64,000 nt of DNA from Halorubrum sodomense (GTDB taxonomy: Archaea; Halobacteriota; Halobacteria; Halobacteriales; Haloferacaceae): positions 221,973 through 285,972 of the forward strand of contig NZ_FOYN01000003.1 of NCBI RefSeq assembly GCF_900111935.1, in the 5' to 3' direction. Below the pieces are notes generated by a model. That model ran no database searches. It had not been told where the DNA came from and saw only the letters and a list, made by a program, of their open reading frames with translations. Below, one piece after another: positions 1 to 8,865 of this stretch. Made by a program: the position numbers and the translations under genes. Position 1 is the stretch's first letter, and the number at the start of each line of letters is the position of its first letter.

Positions 1-216
1 CTGGACGAGATTCGCTTGGAGCCTCGTTTCGGCCCGCACGTCGTCGTAGGTTTCACGCTGGAGTTGGGCTTTGCTCGTCGTCTTGTACTCACCTCGCCAG
101 GCGTGGTCAACGACGTAGTTGGCGGCCCACAGGAACTCGGAGATGGTTTCGTGGAGGAGGGCGGCGTCGCCGTCGGCCACGTCGAGTTTGACGGGGACCG
201 TGCGACGTACCTCCAT
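1..216 (-). CDS. tnpB: TnpB-family RNA-guided nuclease of an IS200/IS605-type element, 5' part only (runs off the left edge)
   Basis: The first 72 codons of a TnpB/OrfB protein are present; the gene continues beyond the window. The N-terminus (MEVRRTVPVKLDV, then EFLWAANYVVDHAW and KTTSKAQLQ) matches the start of haloarchaeal IS1341-type transposon proteins, in which TnpB is an RNA-guided endonuclease that helps retain the element. The start ATG is preceded, reading leftward from about 255 to 243, by an AT-rich box (TATAATAAATA) at leaderless-promoter distance. The same TTTATTATA string occurs before the second tnpB at 10437-11780. No TnpA transposase is visible. Catalytic residues lie outside the window, so activity cannot be judged. 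Confidence 0.85.
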   Translation of the reverse strand, partial: MEVRRTVPVKLDVADGDAALLHETISEFLWAANYVVDHAWRGEYKTTSKAQLQRETYDDVRAETRLQANLVQ

Positions 217-275
217 CCGTAATTCAGATGTTACGCTAAGTATTTATTATAGTACTGTTTTTGGAGGAGAGTTAG

Positions 276-292
276 CCACGTGTAGAACGTGG
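276..292. other. Short hairpin outside the tnpB start, candidate left-end structure of the element
   Basis: CCACG and CGTGG flank a seven-base loop, about 60 bases outside the tnpB start. IS200/IS605-type ends carry subterminal hairpins read by TnpA, so this may mark the left end. The exact end and its target motif cannot be fixed from one copy. Confidence 0.35.
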
Positions 293-356
293 TAATGACG
301 GTATCATGTCGGTTTCCTCCCCGACCTACTCGCTCCCTTCGGTCGCTCTCTCCTCA

Positions 357-402
357 CGGGCCGCAGGCCCGTTCGGATGGTCAGCGGGACCTACGGTCCC
401 GC
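357..402. repeat. Two adjacent perfect hairpins
   Basis: CGGGCC-GCA-GGCCCG at 357-371 is followed by GCGGGACC-TAC-GGTCCCGC at 384-402. Both have perfect stems with three-base loops. They lie between the transposon end and the DUF5787-type gene. They could be part of a transposon end, a terminator or a relic. The rest of 217-526 shows no supported gene. Confidence 0.5.
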
Positions 403-526
403 ACGACTCGAGGTCGGGGGCTCCACCTTGAATTACGCTGATCGGGACGCGGGGGCGCACCGCGACCGATCGACGCCCGCGCCCCGAGCGATTTCCTTTT
501 GTCCGTACCCGCCGACCGTTCGACCA

Positions 527-1522
527 GTGACGCCCGACGCCGAGTTCGGCTACGAACTGCTGGTCTGCCGGTACGCCGAGCTGGCGTGGCACCCGAGCGA
601 GGGGCCGCGGCCGGCGATCGTCGCCCGCCAGCTCGGCACCGAGGCGCGCCGCTGGGACACGGTCGTGATCGAGGTCGACCCGGCGGCGTTCGCGCGGCGC
701 CGCGAGTTCGGCGATCGGACTCTCGACTCGGACCTCCTCCACGTCGTCCGGGGGGCACCAGCCGAGTGGGCGTTCTACCGCGACGCGCTGCCCGATCCCG
801 GCTATCCGTGGCGCTACGTCCGGCAGGCGGTCCACCGCGCCGCGGGCCGGGACCTGATAGCGAAGCGCCGCGACGGGAATCGGATCCAGATCCGCCGGAA
901 GCGACCGTACCCGGACTGGGTCGAGCGGATCGTCGCGGTCGAGAACAAGCCGGACCTGGACCGCTCGGCGGCCGACAGGCTCGTCGACCAGCTCGCCCAC
1001 GACGTGGAGACCGCGCTCGCCGACGAGGCGTGGCTGGCGACCGAGACGACCGGTGAGCGCGTCGAACCCGCCCTCCTCCGCGAGCTGCCGGTCGAGGCCG
1101 GGATCCTCGCGACCGACTTCTCCGCGGGCGTCGACGCCGACGCGGCCGACGTGGCGTGGCATCCGAGCGACCTGGCGCCCGCGGAAGGCGAGGCCCGGAG
1201 TCCCGAGACCGAGACGCTGCGGCTGGAGATCGCCGAGCGCGCCTACGGGAAGGGGTGGCGCTCGTACCACGACACGATGCGCCCCGACTGCCGGCATTTC
1301 GAACTCCGGCGCGAGGGGGGCGCGCTCGTCCCGCACTGCGCGGCGAAGGGGACGCTCCCGACCGCCCGTGAGTGTTCGGGATCCTGTCCGGAGTTCTCAC
1401 CGGAGCCGCCGGGGTGGCGGACGAACGGGTGGCCGATCGAGGGCGGCCCCGGGAAGGGGTTCACACGCGTGTTGGCCCGGCGGCGGGACCGCGAACGCGA
1501 TCGGGTCGAAACCGTTGAGTGA
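527..1522 (+). CDS. DUF5787-type conserved haloarchaeal protein
   Basis: A 331-residue soluble protein with an N-terminal block FGYELLVCRYAELAWHP, then RQLGTEARRWDTVVIEVDP, LDSDLLHVVR and PDPGYPWRYVRQAVH. I recognise these from a protein family restricted to haloarchaea (DUF5787, from memory), whose function is not known to me. The C-terminal third has cysteines in DCRHFELR and CSGSCPEF that could bind metal. The alternating aromatic and acidic blocks and a VENKPDLDR motif recall PD-(D/E)xK nucleases, but this is only a guess. The GTG at 527 is chosen because family similarity begins immediately after it; upstream in-frame codons read through the hairpin region. It has no operon partner except perhaps the next small gene. 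Confidence 0.75.
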   Translation: MTPDAEFGYELLVCRYAELAWHPSEGPRPAIVARQLGTEARRWDTVVIEVDPAAFARRREFGDRTLDSDLLHVVRGAPAEWAFYRDALPDPGYPWRYVRQAVHRAAGRDLIAKRRDGNRIQIRRKRPYPDWVERIVAVENKPDLDRSAADRLVDQLAHDVETALADEAWLATETTGERVEPALLRELPVEAGILATDFSAGVDADAADVAWHPSDLAPAEGEARSPETETLRLEIAERAYGKGWRSYHDTMRPDCRHFELRREGGALVPHCAAKGTLPTARECSGSCPEFSPEPPGWRTNGWPIEGGPGKGFTRVLARRRDRERDRVETVE

Positions 1523-1543
1523 GCGGCGGTACCAGCCGGTCGT

Positions 1544-1753
1544 ATGCGGTTCCCCACCCCCCCGCTCTCCGAGTACGCGATCAACACGGCGTTCGTGGTC
1601 CTCACGCTGGCCGTCCTCCAGTACACCGGCTGGCTCTCCGACGACCCCGCCGGGCTCGAACCGGCGTTCCTCGCCGTGGTCGCGGTGACGTTCCCGGCCT
1701 TCTCGTACCTGATCGCCCTCGTCGGAGCGAACGTTCGGTCGAACGCGGAGTGA
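1544..1753 (+). CDS. Small two-helix membrane protein, function unknown
   Basis: A 69-residue protein with two hydrophobic segments, about residues 9-27 and 40-62, separated by a short acidic loop (SDDPAGLEP). It starts 21 bases after the DUF5787-type gene on the same strand, so the two may be co-transcribed. I recognise no family. Confidence 0.6.
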   Translation: MRFPTPPLSEYAINTAFVVLTLAVLQYTGWLSDDPAGLEPAFLAVVAVTFPAFSYLIALVGANVRSNAE

Positions 1754-1823
1754 GGCTCGGCGGCGTCGACCGAGCCGTCCGCGGCCGCCCCGTAACCACC
1801 CCCGACGCCAGCGCGGTCGCCCC

Positions 1824-4800
1824 CTACGCCAGCGCGGCCGCCAGCTTCTCGATCGGGTGCGTGGGCTCCGGCACCTCGCCCGGCCCCTCCTCCAGCTGCG
1901 TCCGGCAGGAGGTGCCGGGCGCGACGAGTTCGTCGCCGTCGCTGGCCAGGACCTGTTCGAACAGGGTCTCCCCGATGGCCTTGCTCATCGAGTAGTGTTC
2001 GGCCTCGTATCCGAACGAGCCGGCCATCCCGCAACACGAGGAGTCGAGCGGGTCGACGCCGTAGCCGGCGCGCCGAAGGACACCGACGGCGTGGTGGTCC
2101 TTCTTCGTCGCCTTCTGGTGGCAGTGGCCGTGGTAGGTGAGCGACTCCGTGGGCGCGTCGAGGTCGATATCCTCGTCGAGCCGACGGGCGTCGACGTACT
2201 CCATGACGCCGTAGGCGCTCTCGGAGACGGCGGCCACGTCGGCGTCGGGCACGTCGCTGGCGCCGCCGTCGAGCAGGTCGTGGTAGTCCGACTGAAGCAT
2301 GACGGCGTCAGAGGGCTCGACGACCACCACGTCCCAGCCGTCGCGGACGTCCGGCGCGAGCGTCTCGACGGCGGACTCGGCGGTCGCGCGTGAGACGTCG
2401 AGCATCCCCTTCGAGTGCGGTGGGCGCCCGCTGCCGTCCACGTCCGGAATTTCCACGTGGCAGTTCGCGGCCTCCAGCACGCGCACGGCGGCCTTCCCCG
2501 CGCCGGGGTTGGTGTAGGTGGTGTACACGTCGGGGAACAGGAGGACGTCGCGGTCGGCCTCCTCGCGCGGGACGCCCGCGCCGCCGCGCGCCTCGAACCA
2601 GTCGACGAGCGTCTCCGAGCGGAAGGCGGGGAGGTCTCGCTCCCTCGCGATACCGAGCGCCTTCTCCGCGATGAGCCCGCTCCCGGGGAGTTTGTTCGGG
2701 AGGTTCGAGAGCGGGGCGAACTTCGAGGCGAGCGGCGCGAGCGACTCGAAGCGGCCGAGCAGTCGCGTTCGAAGGTCGACACCGTGTTCCTCGTGGTGGG
2801 CGTGTTCGACCTCGGCCTTCAGCTTCGCCATGTCGACGCCGCTCGGGCAGTCGACCTTACAGCCCTTGCAGCCGACACAGAGGTCCATCACCTCGGTGAC
2901 GAACTCGTCGTCGGTCGGATCGGCGGGGAGTTCGCCGCTCATGGCGCCGCGGAGGGCGTTCGCCCGGCCGCGCGTCGACTGGATCTCCTCGTCGGCGGCG
3001 CGGTAGGTCGGACACATCACGCCCCCGGTCGTCTCTTGGGGTCCTCGACAGCCGCCGCAGCCATGGCAGAGTTCGACCATCCCCTGCATTCCGTTGTCGA
3101 CGGCCCACTCCATCGCCGGATCGAAGCCGGCGTCGTGCTCGTAGTCGGCGTCGAACCGGAGGTTCTCGCGCATGTCGAACTCCCCGCAGACGTTGCCGGG
3201 GTTGAGCAGCCAGTCTGGGTCGAACGCGGTCTTCAACTCGCGGAACGCCTCCCAGAGGTCGTCGCCGTACAGCTTGCGGTTCCACTGGGTGCGCGCGCGG
3301 CCGTCGCCGTGTTCGCCCGAGACCGACCCGCCGAGCCGGACCACCGCGTCGGTGACGCGGTCCGCGATGTCGAGCATCGCCTCGACGTCGTCGACGTCCT
3401 TCGTGTTGATCAGCGGGCGGACGTGGAGGACGCCTGGTCCGGCGTGCGCGTAGAAGGTGGCGAAGGTGTCGTTGTCGTCGAGGATCTCCTGGAACTCGCG
3501 GGTGTACTCGGGGAGGTGTTCCGGCGGGATGGCGCAGTCCTCGATGAAGGAGATGTGCTTCTCGTCGGTGGTCCGCGAGAGGAGGATCGGCAGGCCCGCC
3601 TTGCGCATCTTCCAGAACCGGTCGCGCTTCTCGGGGTCGTGCGCCTCCATCGCGTGGACCGCCCGACGGGGGTGGCTCGTCGTCTCCGCGGCGCCCGCGC
3701 TCGGGTCGACCGCGGTGTCGACGGCGCCCGCCTCCCCGTCGAGGGCGCCCGCCTCCCCGTCCGCCTCCTCGTCGACAGCGCCAACTCGATCCGCGATCAG
3801 GTCCGCGACCTTCCGTTTCCCCTCGGCGTCGCTGTCGGCGTAGAACTCGACGAGGAGGACGGAGTCGGTGCCGTCGGGGAGCGTCCCGACGACGTCTTCG
3901 AACTCCGGCGTGTCGGCCGCCAGGCCCAGCAGCACGTCGTCCATCACCTCGACGGCGGCGGGGTCGTGCTCGAGGCACGCCGCCACGTCCTCCATCGCGT
4001 CGAGCAGGTCGTCGTAGGTGAGCAGCGCGACCGCCTTCGTCTCGGGGATCTCGACGAGCGAGACGGTCGCCTCGGTGACGGTCGCGAGCGTCCCCTCGCT
4101 GCCGGCCATGAGGCGGGCGAGGTTGACGACGCCTTCCTCGCCGTGCTCGCCGCGATGCTCGGCGAGCAGGCGGTCGAGGTTGTAGCCGGAGACGTTCCGC
4201 TTCAGTTCCGGGAACCGCTCGTCGATCCGGTCGGCCTCCTCGTCGAGGATTCGGACGACCTCGGCGTGGATTCGGGGCAGCAGGTCGTCGGCGTCGGGGT
4301 CCGCCGACTCACGCAGATCCTCGACCGCGACCTCGCCGAACGTCGCCACGGTGCCGTCCGCGAGGACGACCTCCAGTTCCTCGACGTAGTGGTCGGTCTT
4401 CCCGTACTTCAGCGAGTGCGAGCCGGTGGAGTTGTTCCCGATCGCGCCGCCGACCGCGGACTTGTCGCGCCACGCCGGGTCGGGCGCGAACTTCAGCCCG
4501 TCGCCCTCGACTGCGGCGTTGAGGTCGCCCACGTACGCGCCGGCCTGGACGCGGGCCGTCTTCGTGCCGGGATCGGCCGACACCACCTCGTCCATCTCGC
4601 CGGTCAGATCCAGGACGACCGCCTCGTTGACGGTCTGTCCCGCGAGCGAGGTCCCGCCGCCTCGCGGCAGGACGGGGATCCCCTCGGCGAAGCAGTACTC
4701 GTGGACGGCCGCGACGTCCGCGGCCGACTCCGGGATCACGACGCCGATCGGCGTCACCTCGTACGCGGAGGCGTCGGTCGCGTACAGCCGCTTCGAGTAG

Positions 4801-4931
4801 TCGTCGAACCGCACGTCCCCGTCGACGCGGCGGTCGAGCGCGTCGACGAGGTCCGGTCGCTCCACCTCGCCGCCGGTGTAGTCGAAGTCCCCGCCGTCCG
4901 TCGGGTCCGGGCTCGGGGTGTTGGTCGCCAT
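1824..4931 (-). CDS. FAD-linked oxidase / Fe-S protein fusion, D-lactate (or glycolate) dehydrogenase type
   Basis: A 1035-residue fusion of a GlcD/Dld-like flavoprotein with a GlcF-like iron-sulfur part. Residues about 40-290 form an FAD-binding PCMH domain (PRGGGTSLAGQ, GGAIGNNSTGSHS). About 290-600 is the FAD-oxidase C-terminal domain (GEHGDGRARTQWN). About 620-700 carries cysteine clusters CHGCGGC and LCVGCKGCKVDCPSG for [4Fe-4S] centres. The C-terminus has a cysteine-rich CCG domain with CHQKATKKD and SSCCGMAGSFGYE near residue 960. The family oxidises 2-hydroxyacids and passes electrons to the membrane chain. An acidic insert of repeated GEAGA(L/V)D near residues 390-410 looks like low-complexity expansion. 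It is divergent from lutC/lutBA, which supports a lactate role. Glycolate is the alternative substrate. Confidence 0.85.
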   Translation of the reverse strand: MATNTPSPDPTDGGDFDYTGGEVERPDLVDALDRRVDGDVRFDDYSKRLYATDASAYEVTPIGVVIPESAADVAAVHEYCFAEGIPVLPRGGGTSLAGQTVNEAVVLDLTGEMDEVVSADPGTKTARVQAGAYVGDLNAAVEGDGLKFAPDPAWRDKSAVGGAIGNNSTGSHSLKYGKTDHYVEELEVVLADGTVATFGEVAVEDLRESADPDADDLLPRIHAEVVRILDEEADRIDERFPELKRNVSGYNLDRLLAEHRGEHGEEGVVNLARLMAGSEGTLATVTEATVSLVEIPETKAVALLTYDDLLDAMEDVAACLEHDPAAVEVMDDVLLGLAADTPEFEDVVGTLPDGTDSVLLVEFYADSDAEGKRKVADLIADRVGAVDEEADGEAGALDGEAGAVDTAVDPSAGAAETTSHPRRAVHAMEAHDPEKRDRFWKMRKAGLPILLSRTTDEKHISFIEDCAIPPEHLPEYTREFQEILDDNDTFATFYAHAGPGVLHVRPLINTKDVDDVEAMLDIADRVTDAVVRLGGSVSGEHGDGRARTQWNRKLYGDDLWEAFRELKTAFDPDWLLNPGNVCGEFDMRENLRFDADYEHDAGFDPAMEWAVDNGMQGMVELCHGCGGCRGPQETTGGVMCPTYRAADEEIQSTRGRANALRGAMSGELPADPTDDEFVTEVMDLCVGCKGCKVDCPSGVDMAKLKAEVEHAHHEEHGVDLRTRLLGRFESLAPLASKFAPLSNLPNKLPGSGLIAEKALGIARERDLPAFRSETLVDWFEARGGAGVPREEADRDVLLFPDVYTTYTNPGAGKAAVRVLEAANCHVEIPDVDGSGRPPHSKGMLDVSRATAESAVETLAPDVRDGWDVVVVEPSDAVMLQSDYHDLLDGGASDVPDADVAAVSESAYGVMEYVDARRLDEDIDLDAPTESLTYHGHCHQKATKKDHHAVGVLRRAGYGVDPLDSSCCGMAGSFGYEAEHYSMSKAIGETLFEQVLASDGDELVAPGTSCRTQLEEGPGEVPEPTHPIEKLAAALA

Positions 4932-5062
4932 GCGACTCCCTCGCGGTCGAGCGATGAAAAAGCTCCTGCCGCTCGCCCCTCGCGGGAATCCGATCGCCCG
5001 AGCGGGGCCGAACCGGAACCGTCACACCGCCACGGTTCTGCGCGCCGAGAACGGCCCCAACA

Positions 5063-5072
5063 CCCATATGCC
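5063..5072 (+). promoter_or_regulatory. TATA-like box that decides the lutC start
   Basis: CCCATATGCC is centred about 25 bases before the ATG at 5092. This is the spacing expected for a leaderless archaeal transcript, so the ATG inside the box at 5068 is unlikely to be the start. Confidence 0.5.
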
Positions 5073-5091
5073 GGCCGTCGAAGGAACGATC

Positions 5092-5670
5092 ATGACGCTC
5101 GCAGACGCGTCGACGTTCACCCGTCGACTCGACGACCTCGGCGTCTCGGTCTCCGCGGGACCGCCGTCGGAGTGCGCGGCCATGATCGACGCGGCCGCGG
5201 GCGAGCCGGCGGTCGGGGTACCGCTGAACCGTTCCGGCCCGGACGCGTTCGCGGACTCGCCGGCCGGCCTTCCGGACCGGATCGAGACCGACCCCACGAC
5301 GGCCGACTTACGCGGGGCCCACACCGGCGTCACCGCGGCCTCGCTCGGCGTCGCCGCGTACGGGAGCGTCGCGCTGGAGGCGGACCCGGACGGGACGGAG
5401 CCGGTGGGCCTCTTCGTCGACCGCCACGTCGTCGTGCTCCGCGAGGCCGACCTCGTCCCGGACATGCCCGACGCCTTCGACTGGCTCGGCCCGCGGGCGC
5501 GAGACGAGTCGGTCGACGTGGTGTTCGCGACCGGCCCGAGCGCGACCGCGGACATGGGCGGGCTGGTCCACGGCGCCCACGGCCCGAAGGAGGTCCACGT
5601 GGTGCTGTTGCGGGACGAGGACGCGGCGGACGGCTCGGACGCCGCTGTCGACGCGGAGGACGGCCAATGA
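5092..5670 (+). CDS. lutC: LUD-domain protein, LutC-like lactate utilisation subunit
   Basis: A 192-residue protein with the LutC-type LUD domain: TADLRGAHTGVTAASLGVAAYGSVAL, a late VDVVFATGPSATADMGGLVHGAHGPKEVHVVLL block, and conserved glycines. LutC belongs to the LutABC complex that oxidises L-lactate to pyruvate. Its stop overlaps the start of the next gene in an ATGA, which indicates a translationally coupled operon. An upstream in-frame ATG at 5068 would add eight residues but lies in the probable TATA box. The acidic tail after residue 180 has no clear role. Confidence 0.85.
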   Translation: MTLADASTFTRRLDDLGVSVSAGPPSECAAMIDAAAGEPAVGVPLNRSGPDAFADSPAGLPDRIETDPTTADLRGAHTGVTAASLGVAAYGSVALEADPDGTEPVGLFVDRHVVVLREADLVPDMPDAFDWLGPRARDESVDVVFATGPSATADMGGLVHGAHGPKEVHVVLLRDEDAADGSDAAVDAEDGQ

Positions 5671-7964
5671 GTAGCGACGCCGAGACCGGCGCCGAGGAGG
5701 CGGCGGCGACCGAACCGGCGGGCAATCCCGACCGCGAGACGAAGGCCGAGCGGATCCGCGAGCTGCTGGCGACCGAGGGCGACGCGGTCGCAGAGAACAC
5801 CCGCGGCTTCAACGAGGGGCGCTACGAGTCGACGGGGCGCCTCGACGGCTACGAGGCGCTGAAAGCCGAGGCGCGCGCCATCAAGGAGGACGCGATCGAG
5901 CGGCTCCCGGAGCTCATCGACGAGGTGACGGAGGCGGTCGAGGCGAACGGCGGGACCGTCTACCTCGCGGACGACGCGGCCGACGCGAACCGGTACGTCC
6001 GCGAGGTCGCGGCCGAGCGCGGCGCCGAGCGCGCGGTGAAATCGAAGTCGATGACCTCCGAGGAGATCGAGGTGAACGACGCGCTCGAAGCGGACGGCGT
6101 CGAGGTCGTCGAGACCGACCTCGGCGAGTGGGTGCTCCAGCTGGCCGACGAGGAGCCCTCCCACATCGTCGCGCCGGCGATCCACAAGTCGCGTGAGGGG
6201 ATCGCGGAGCTGTTCGCGGAGCGGTTCGACCCGGAGGACCCGCCAGAGACCGCCGAGGAGCTCACCATGTTCGCCCGCGAGCGGCTCGGCGAGCTGATCG
6301 AGGGCGCCGACCTCGGGATGACCGGCGCGAACTTCGTCGCGGCCGATTCGGGGACGATGTTACTGGTCACCAGCGAGGGGAACGCCCGCAAGACGGTGAC
6401 CGCGACCGACACCCACGTCGCGGTCGCGGGCGTCGAGAAGCTCGTCCCGACGGTCGAGGAGTTCTCCCCGTTCGTCGAGCTGATCGGTCGCTCGGGGACG
6501 GGACAGGACGTGACCTCGTACATCTCGACGCTCACGCCCCCGGTCGACTCGCCGGTGCCGGACTTCGCGGCCGACGAGACGCCCCTCGCCGTCGACCCCG
6601 ACGGCCCCGGCGCCGACCGCGACTTCCACCTCGTGCTTATCGACAACGGGCGCATGGCGATGCGCGACGACGAGACGCTGCGGGAGACGCTGTACTGCAT
6701 CCGGTGTTCGGCCTGCTCGAACGCCTGCGGGAACTTCCAGAGCGTCGGCGGCCACGCGTTCGGCGGCGAGACGTACTCCGGCGGCATCGCCACGGGCTGG
6801 GAGGCGGGGATCGAGGGACTCGACACGGCCGCCGAGTTCAACGACCTCTGTACCGGCTGCTCGCGCTGCGTGCCGGCCTGCCCGGTCGGCATCGACATCC
6901 CGTGGATCAACACCGCGGTCCGCGACCGGATCAACCGCGGCGAGGCCGACCCGAGCCAGCTCGACTGGGCGTTCGAGGAGTTGGTCCCCGACGAGGAGCC
7001 CGGCGGCCTCGACCTCGGCACGCGGCTCGTGGGCAACTACGCGACGCTCGCGAAGTGGGGGCACAGGACCGCGCCGGTCGCCAACCGCCTCGCGAACGCC
7101 GGGCCGGTGCGCGCGCTGGCCGAGCGGGTGGCCGGGATCGACCGCCGCCGCGACCTCCCCGAGTTCGCCCGCGAGTCGTTCGTCGAGTGGTTCGACGCCC
7201 GAGGCGGGCCCGCGGTCCCGGCCGACGAGGCGACGCGCGAGGCGGTCGTCTACCCCGACACCGCCACGAACTACGTCGACGTCGAGCGCGGGAAGGCGAC
7301 CGTGCGCGCCCTGGAGGCGCTCGGCGTTCACGTTCGGGTTCCGGACCTCCCCGGTAGCGGGCGCCCGCCCCTCTCGCAGGGGATGATCGCGACCGCCGAA
7401 TCGGCGGCCGAGGACCTCTACGCGGGACTGGCGCCACACGTCGACGCCGGCCGCGACGTGGTCGCGATCGAACCGAGCGACCTCGCGACGTTCCGACGCG
7501 AGTACGAGCGGTTCCTCCCGGACGGATCTCACGAGCGGCTCGCCGACGCGAGCTACGACGCGATGGAGTACGTGTTCGGTCTGCTGGAAAGCGGCGGCGA
7601 CCCGGCGGCGCTGCGCGCGCCGAGCGAGGGAACCGGACCGGTCGCGTCGGGAAAGCGGATCGCGTATCACCCGCACTGCCAGGCCCGCACGGTCGAGGTC
7701 GGCGAGTACGCGACCGCGGTCTTCGAGCGGCTCGGCTACGACGTTCGCGTCTCCGACACCGAGTGTTGCGGGATGGCGGGCTCGTTCGGCTACAAGACCG
7801 ACTACTACGAGCTGAGCGTGGACGTCGGCGAGCCGCTCCGCGAGCAGTTCGGCGACACCGACCGCACCGTCGTCGCGCCCGGCACGTCCTGTACCGAGCA
7901 GATCGACGCCCTGCTGGACGCGTCCCCGATGCACCCGATCGAAGTCGTCGCGCCGCGGGAATAG
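5667..7964 (+). CDS. lutB: LutB-LutA fusion: LUD domain, two [4Fe-4S] clusters and CCG domains
   Basis: A 765-residue protein. An acidic leader of about 40 residues is followed by a LUD domain to about residue 310 (KSKSMTSEEIEVN, DLGMTGANFVAADSGT). Two ferredoxin-like clusters follow, CIRCSACSNACGNF near residue 344 and CTGCSRCVPACPVG near residue 396. The C-terminal part has cysteine-rich CCG motifs, HPHCQARTV near 668 and ECCGMAGSFGYK near 700. Bacterial LutB and LutA are separate proteins; here both are in one chain. The role is lactate oxidation at the cytoplasmic membrane with transfer to quinone. The start is the ATG overlapping the lutC stop. The C-terminal half resembles that of the divergent D-lactate dehydrogenase, consistent with a shared module. 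Confidence 0.88.
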   Translation: MSSDAETGAEEAAATEPAGNPDRETKAERIRELLATEGDAVAENTRGFNEGRYESTGRLDGYEALKAEARAIKEDAIERLPELIDEVTEAVEANGGTVYLADDAADANRYVREVAAERGAERAVKSKSMTSEEIEVNDALEADGVEVVETDLGEWVLQLADEEPSHIVAPAIHKSREGIAELFAERFDPEDPPETAEELTMFARERLGELIEGADLGMTGANFVAADSGTMLLVTSEGNARKTVTATDTHVAVAGVEKLVPTVEEFSPFVELIGRSGTGQDVTSYISTLTPPVDSPVPDFAADETPLAVDPDGPGADRDFHLVLIDNGRMAMRDDETLRETLYCIRCSACSNACGNFQSVGGHAFGGETYSGGIATGWEAGIEGLDTAAEFNDLCTGCSRCVPACPVGIDIPWINTAVRDRINRGEADPSQLDWAFEELVPDEEPGGLDLGTRLVGNYATLAKWGHRTAPVANRLANAGPVRALAERVAGIDRRRDLPEFARESFVEWFDARGGPAVPADEATREAVVYPDTATNYVDVERGKATVRALEALGVHVRVPDLPGSGRPPLSQGMIATAESAAEDLYAGLAPHVDAGRDVVAIEPSDLATFRREYERFLPDGSHERLADASYDAMEYVFGLLESGGDPAALRAPSEGTGPVASGKRIAYHPHCQARTVEVGEYATAVFERLGYDVRVSDTECCGMAGSFGYKTDYYELSVDVGEPLREQFGDTDRTVVAPGTSCTEQIDALLDASPMHPIEVVAPRE

Positions 7965-8000
7965 CCCGGCCCGCGGCGCGCGGGAGGGGGCGTCGGTCGC

Positions 8001-8092
8001 GGGGTCCGCCGGCGTCCGCCGCGCTGACCCTCGCCGCGTTGACCCCCCGCCGGCGTCCGCCGCGCTGACCCCCGTCGGCGTCCGACGCGCGT
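8001..8092. repeat. Degenerate direct repeat in the intergenic region
   Basis: The words CCGCCGGCGTCCGCCGCGCTGA and close variants recur about three times between the lutBA stop and the promoter of the next gene. The spacing is uneven, so this is decayed tandem duplication and not an array. Confidence 0.5.
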
Positions 8093-8108
8093 CGTTCGAC
8101 AACGAACG

Positions 8109-8118
8109 CTTAATAGGC
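8109..8118 (+). promoter_or_regulatory. TATA-like box of the PRC-barrel gene
   Basis: CTTAATAGGC is centred about 27 bases before the ATG at 8140, which fits leaderless transcription and supports that start. Confidence 0.5.
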
Positions 8119-8139
8119 GCGCTCGTGACCGTATCGTGT

Positions 8140-8454
8140 ATGAACGCAGCCCCCGAAGAGATCACGTCGCTCGTCGGTCGCGAGGTGTACTCGAGCAACG
8201 GCGTCTTCGTCGGCGAAGTCGAAGACATCCAGCTCGATCTGGACGCCCGCGCCGTGACCGGACTCGCGCTGGCCGAACTCAACCGCGAGCTGTTCGCCGG
8301 ACAGGTGGGCGGCTCGACCGGCGTCGTCGTCCCGTACCGCTGGGTCCGCGCCGTCGGGGACGTGGTCCTGATCAACGACGTCATCGAGCGGTACGACGCC
8401 GGCGAATCCGACGAGGAGGCGAACGAGATCGAGGCCCGCTCCGAGTCGCGATAG
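8140..8454 (+). CDS. PRC-barrel domain protein
   Basis: A 104-residue protein. Residues about 6-85 form a PRC-barrel (ITSLVGREVYSSNGVFVGEVEDIQLD, VVVPYRWVRAVGDVVLIN), the small beta-barrel found in the photosynthetic reaction centre H subunit and RimM. Archaeal single-domain PRC proteins are linked to RNA metabolism or to the CdpB division proteins; I cannot assign which from the sequence. The tail is short and acidic. The gene stands alone with its own promoter. Confidence 0.85.
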   Translation: MNAAPEEITSLVGREVYSSNGVFVGEVEDIQLDLDARAVTGLALAELNRELFAGQVGGSTGVVVPYRWVRAVGDVVLINDVIERYDAGESDEEANEIEARSESR

Positions 8455-8492
8455 CGGGGTTCCGCCCGCCGACGCCGCGACGCGGTACCGGC

Positions 8493-8819
8493 TCAGAAGG
8501 GTAACGCGTCCCGGAGGCTCGCGATCACGCCCCGTTCCTCGCGGCGCGCCTCGTCGAACACCGGATAGAGGGCGTTGAGAAACGCCGTCTCGTTTTCGAA
8601 CTCCCGCTGCGGCACGCGGTCGAGAGCGTCCGAGAGCGCGAGCGAGCGCCCCTGCGCGTCGTAGGGGATCTCCGGGTCACCGAGCGCGTCGCGTATCTCC
8701 GCGGCCGTCGCGGGAAACGACACGTCCGCCTCGTCGAGCCGGGCGTCGAGCGCCGCGATGCCGAATTCGATCGCCTCGGGCTCGGCGGTATCACCGCCGC
8801 CGGGTGGCCGTGCTGCCAT
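8493..8819 (-). CDS. Small conserved haloarchaeal protein, possibly DUF5789-like
   Basis: A 108-residue acidic helical protein: LDARLDEADVSFPATAAEIRDALGDPEIPYDAQGRSLALSDAL and then FLNALYPVFDEARREE. The FPATAAEIRDALGDPEI pattern resembles the small DUF5789/DUF2795-type proteins of haloarchaea, which have no known activity. No signal peptide or membrane segment. It ends in DALPF, close to the SALPF end of the protein at 9384-10085, which is probably chance. Convergent with the PRC-barrel gene. Confidence 0.6.
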   Translation of the reverse strand: MAARPPGGGDTAEPEAIEFGIAALDARLDEADVSFPATAAEIRDALGDPEIPYDAQGRSLALSDALDRVPQREFENETAFLNALYPVFDEARREERGVIASLRDALPF

Positions 8820-8865
8820 TGCGACCGGATATTTCCTCCGACGGCTTGAAACCCCTGCTCTCGGC

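Noticed and set aside
2415..7964. A 1849-codon plus-strand open frame
   Set aside because: Its first 1084 codons are antisense to the D-lactate dehydrogenase gene and read as Val/Arg/Gly-rich non-protein. Only the part from 5667 is real (LutB-LutA). Long antisense frames are normal at this GC content.
6360..8384. A 674-codon minus-strand frame over lutBA
   Set aside because: Antisense shadow with Arg/Val/Asp-rich composition and no family pattern.
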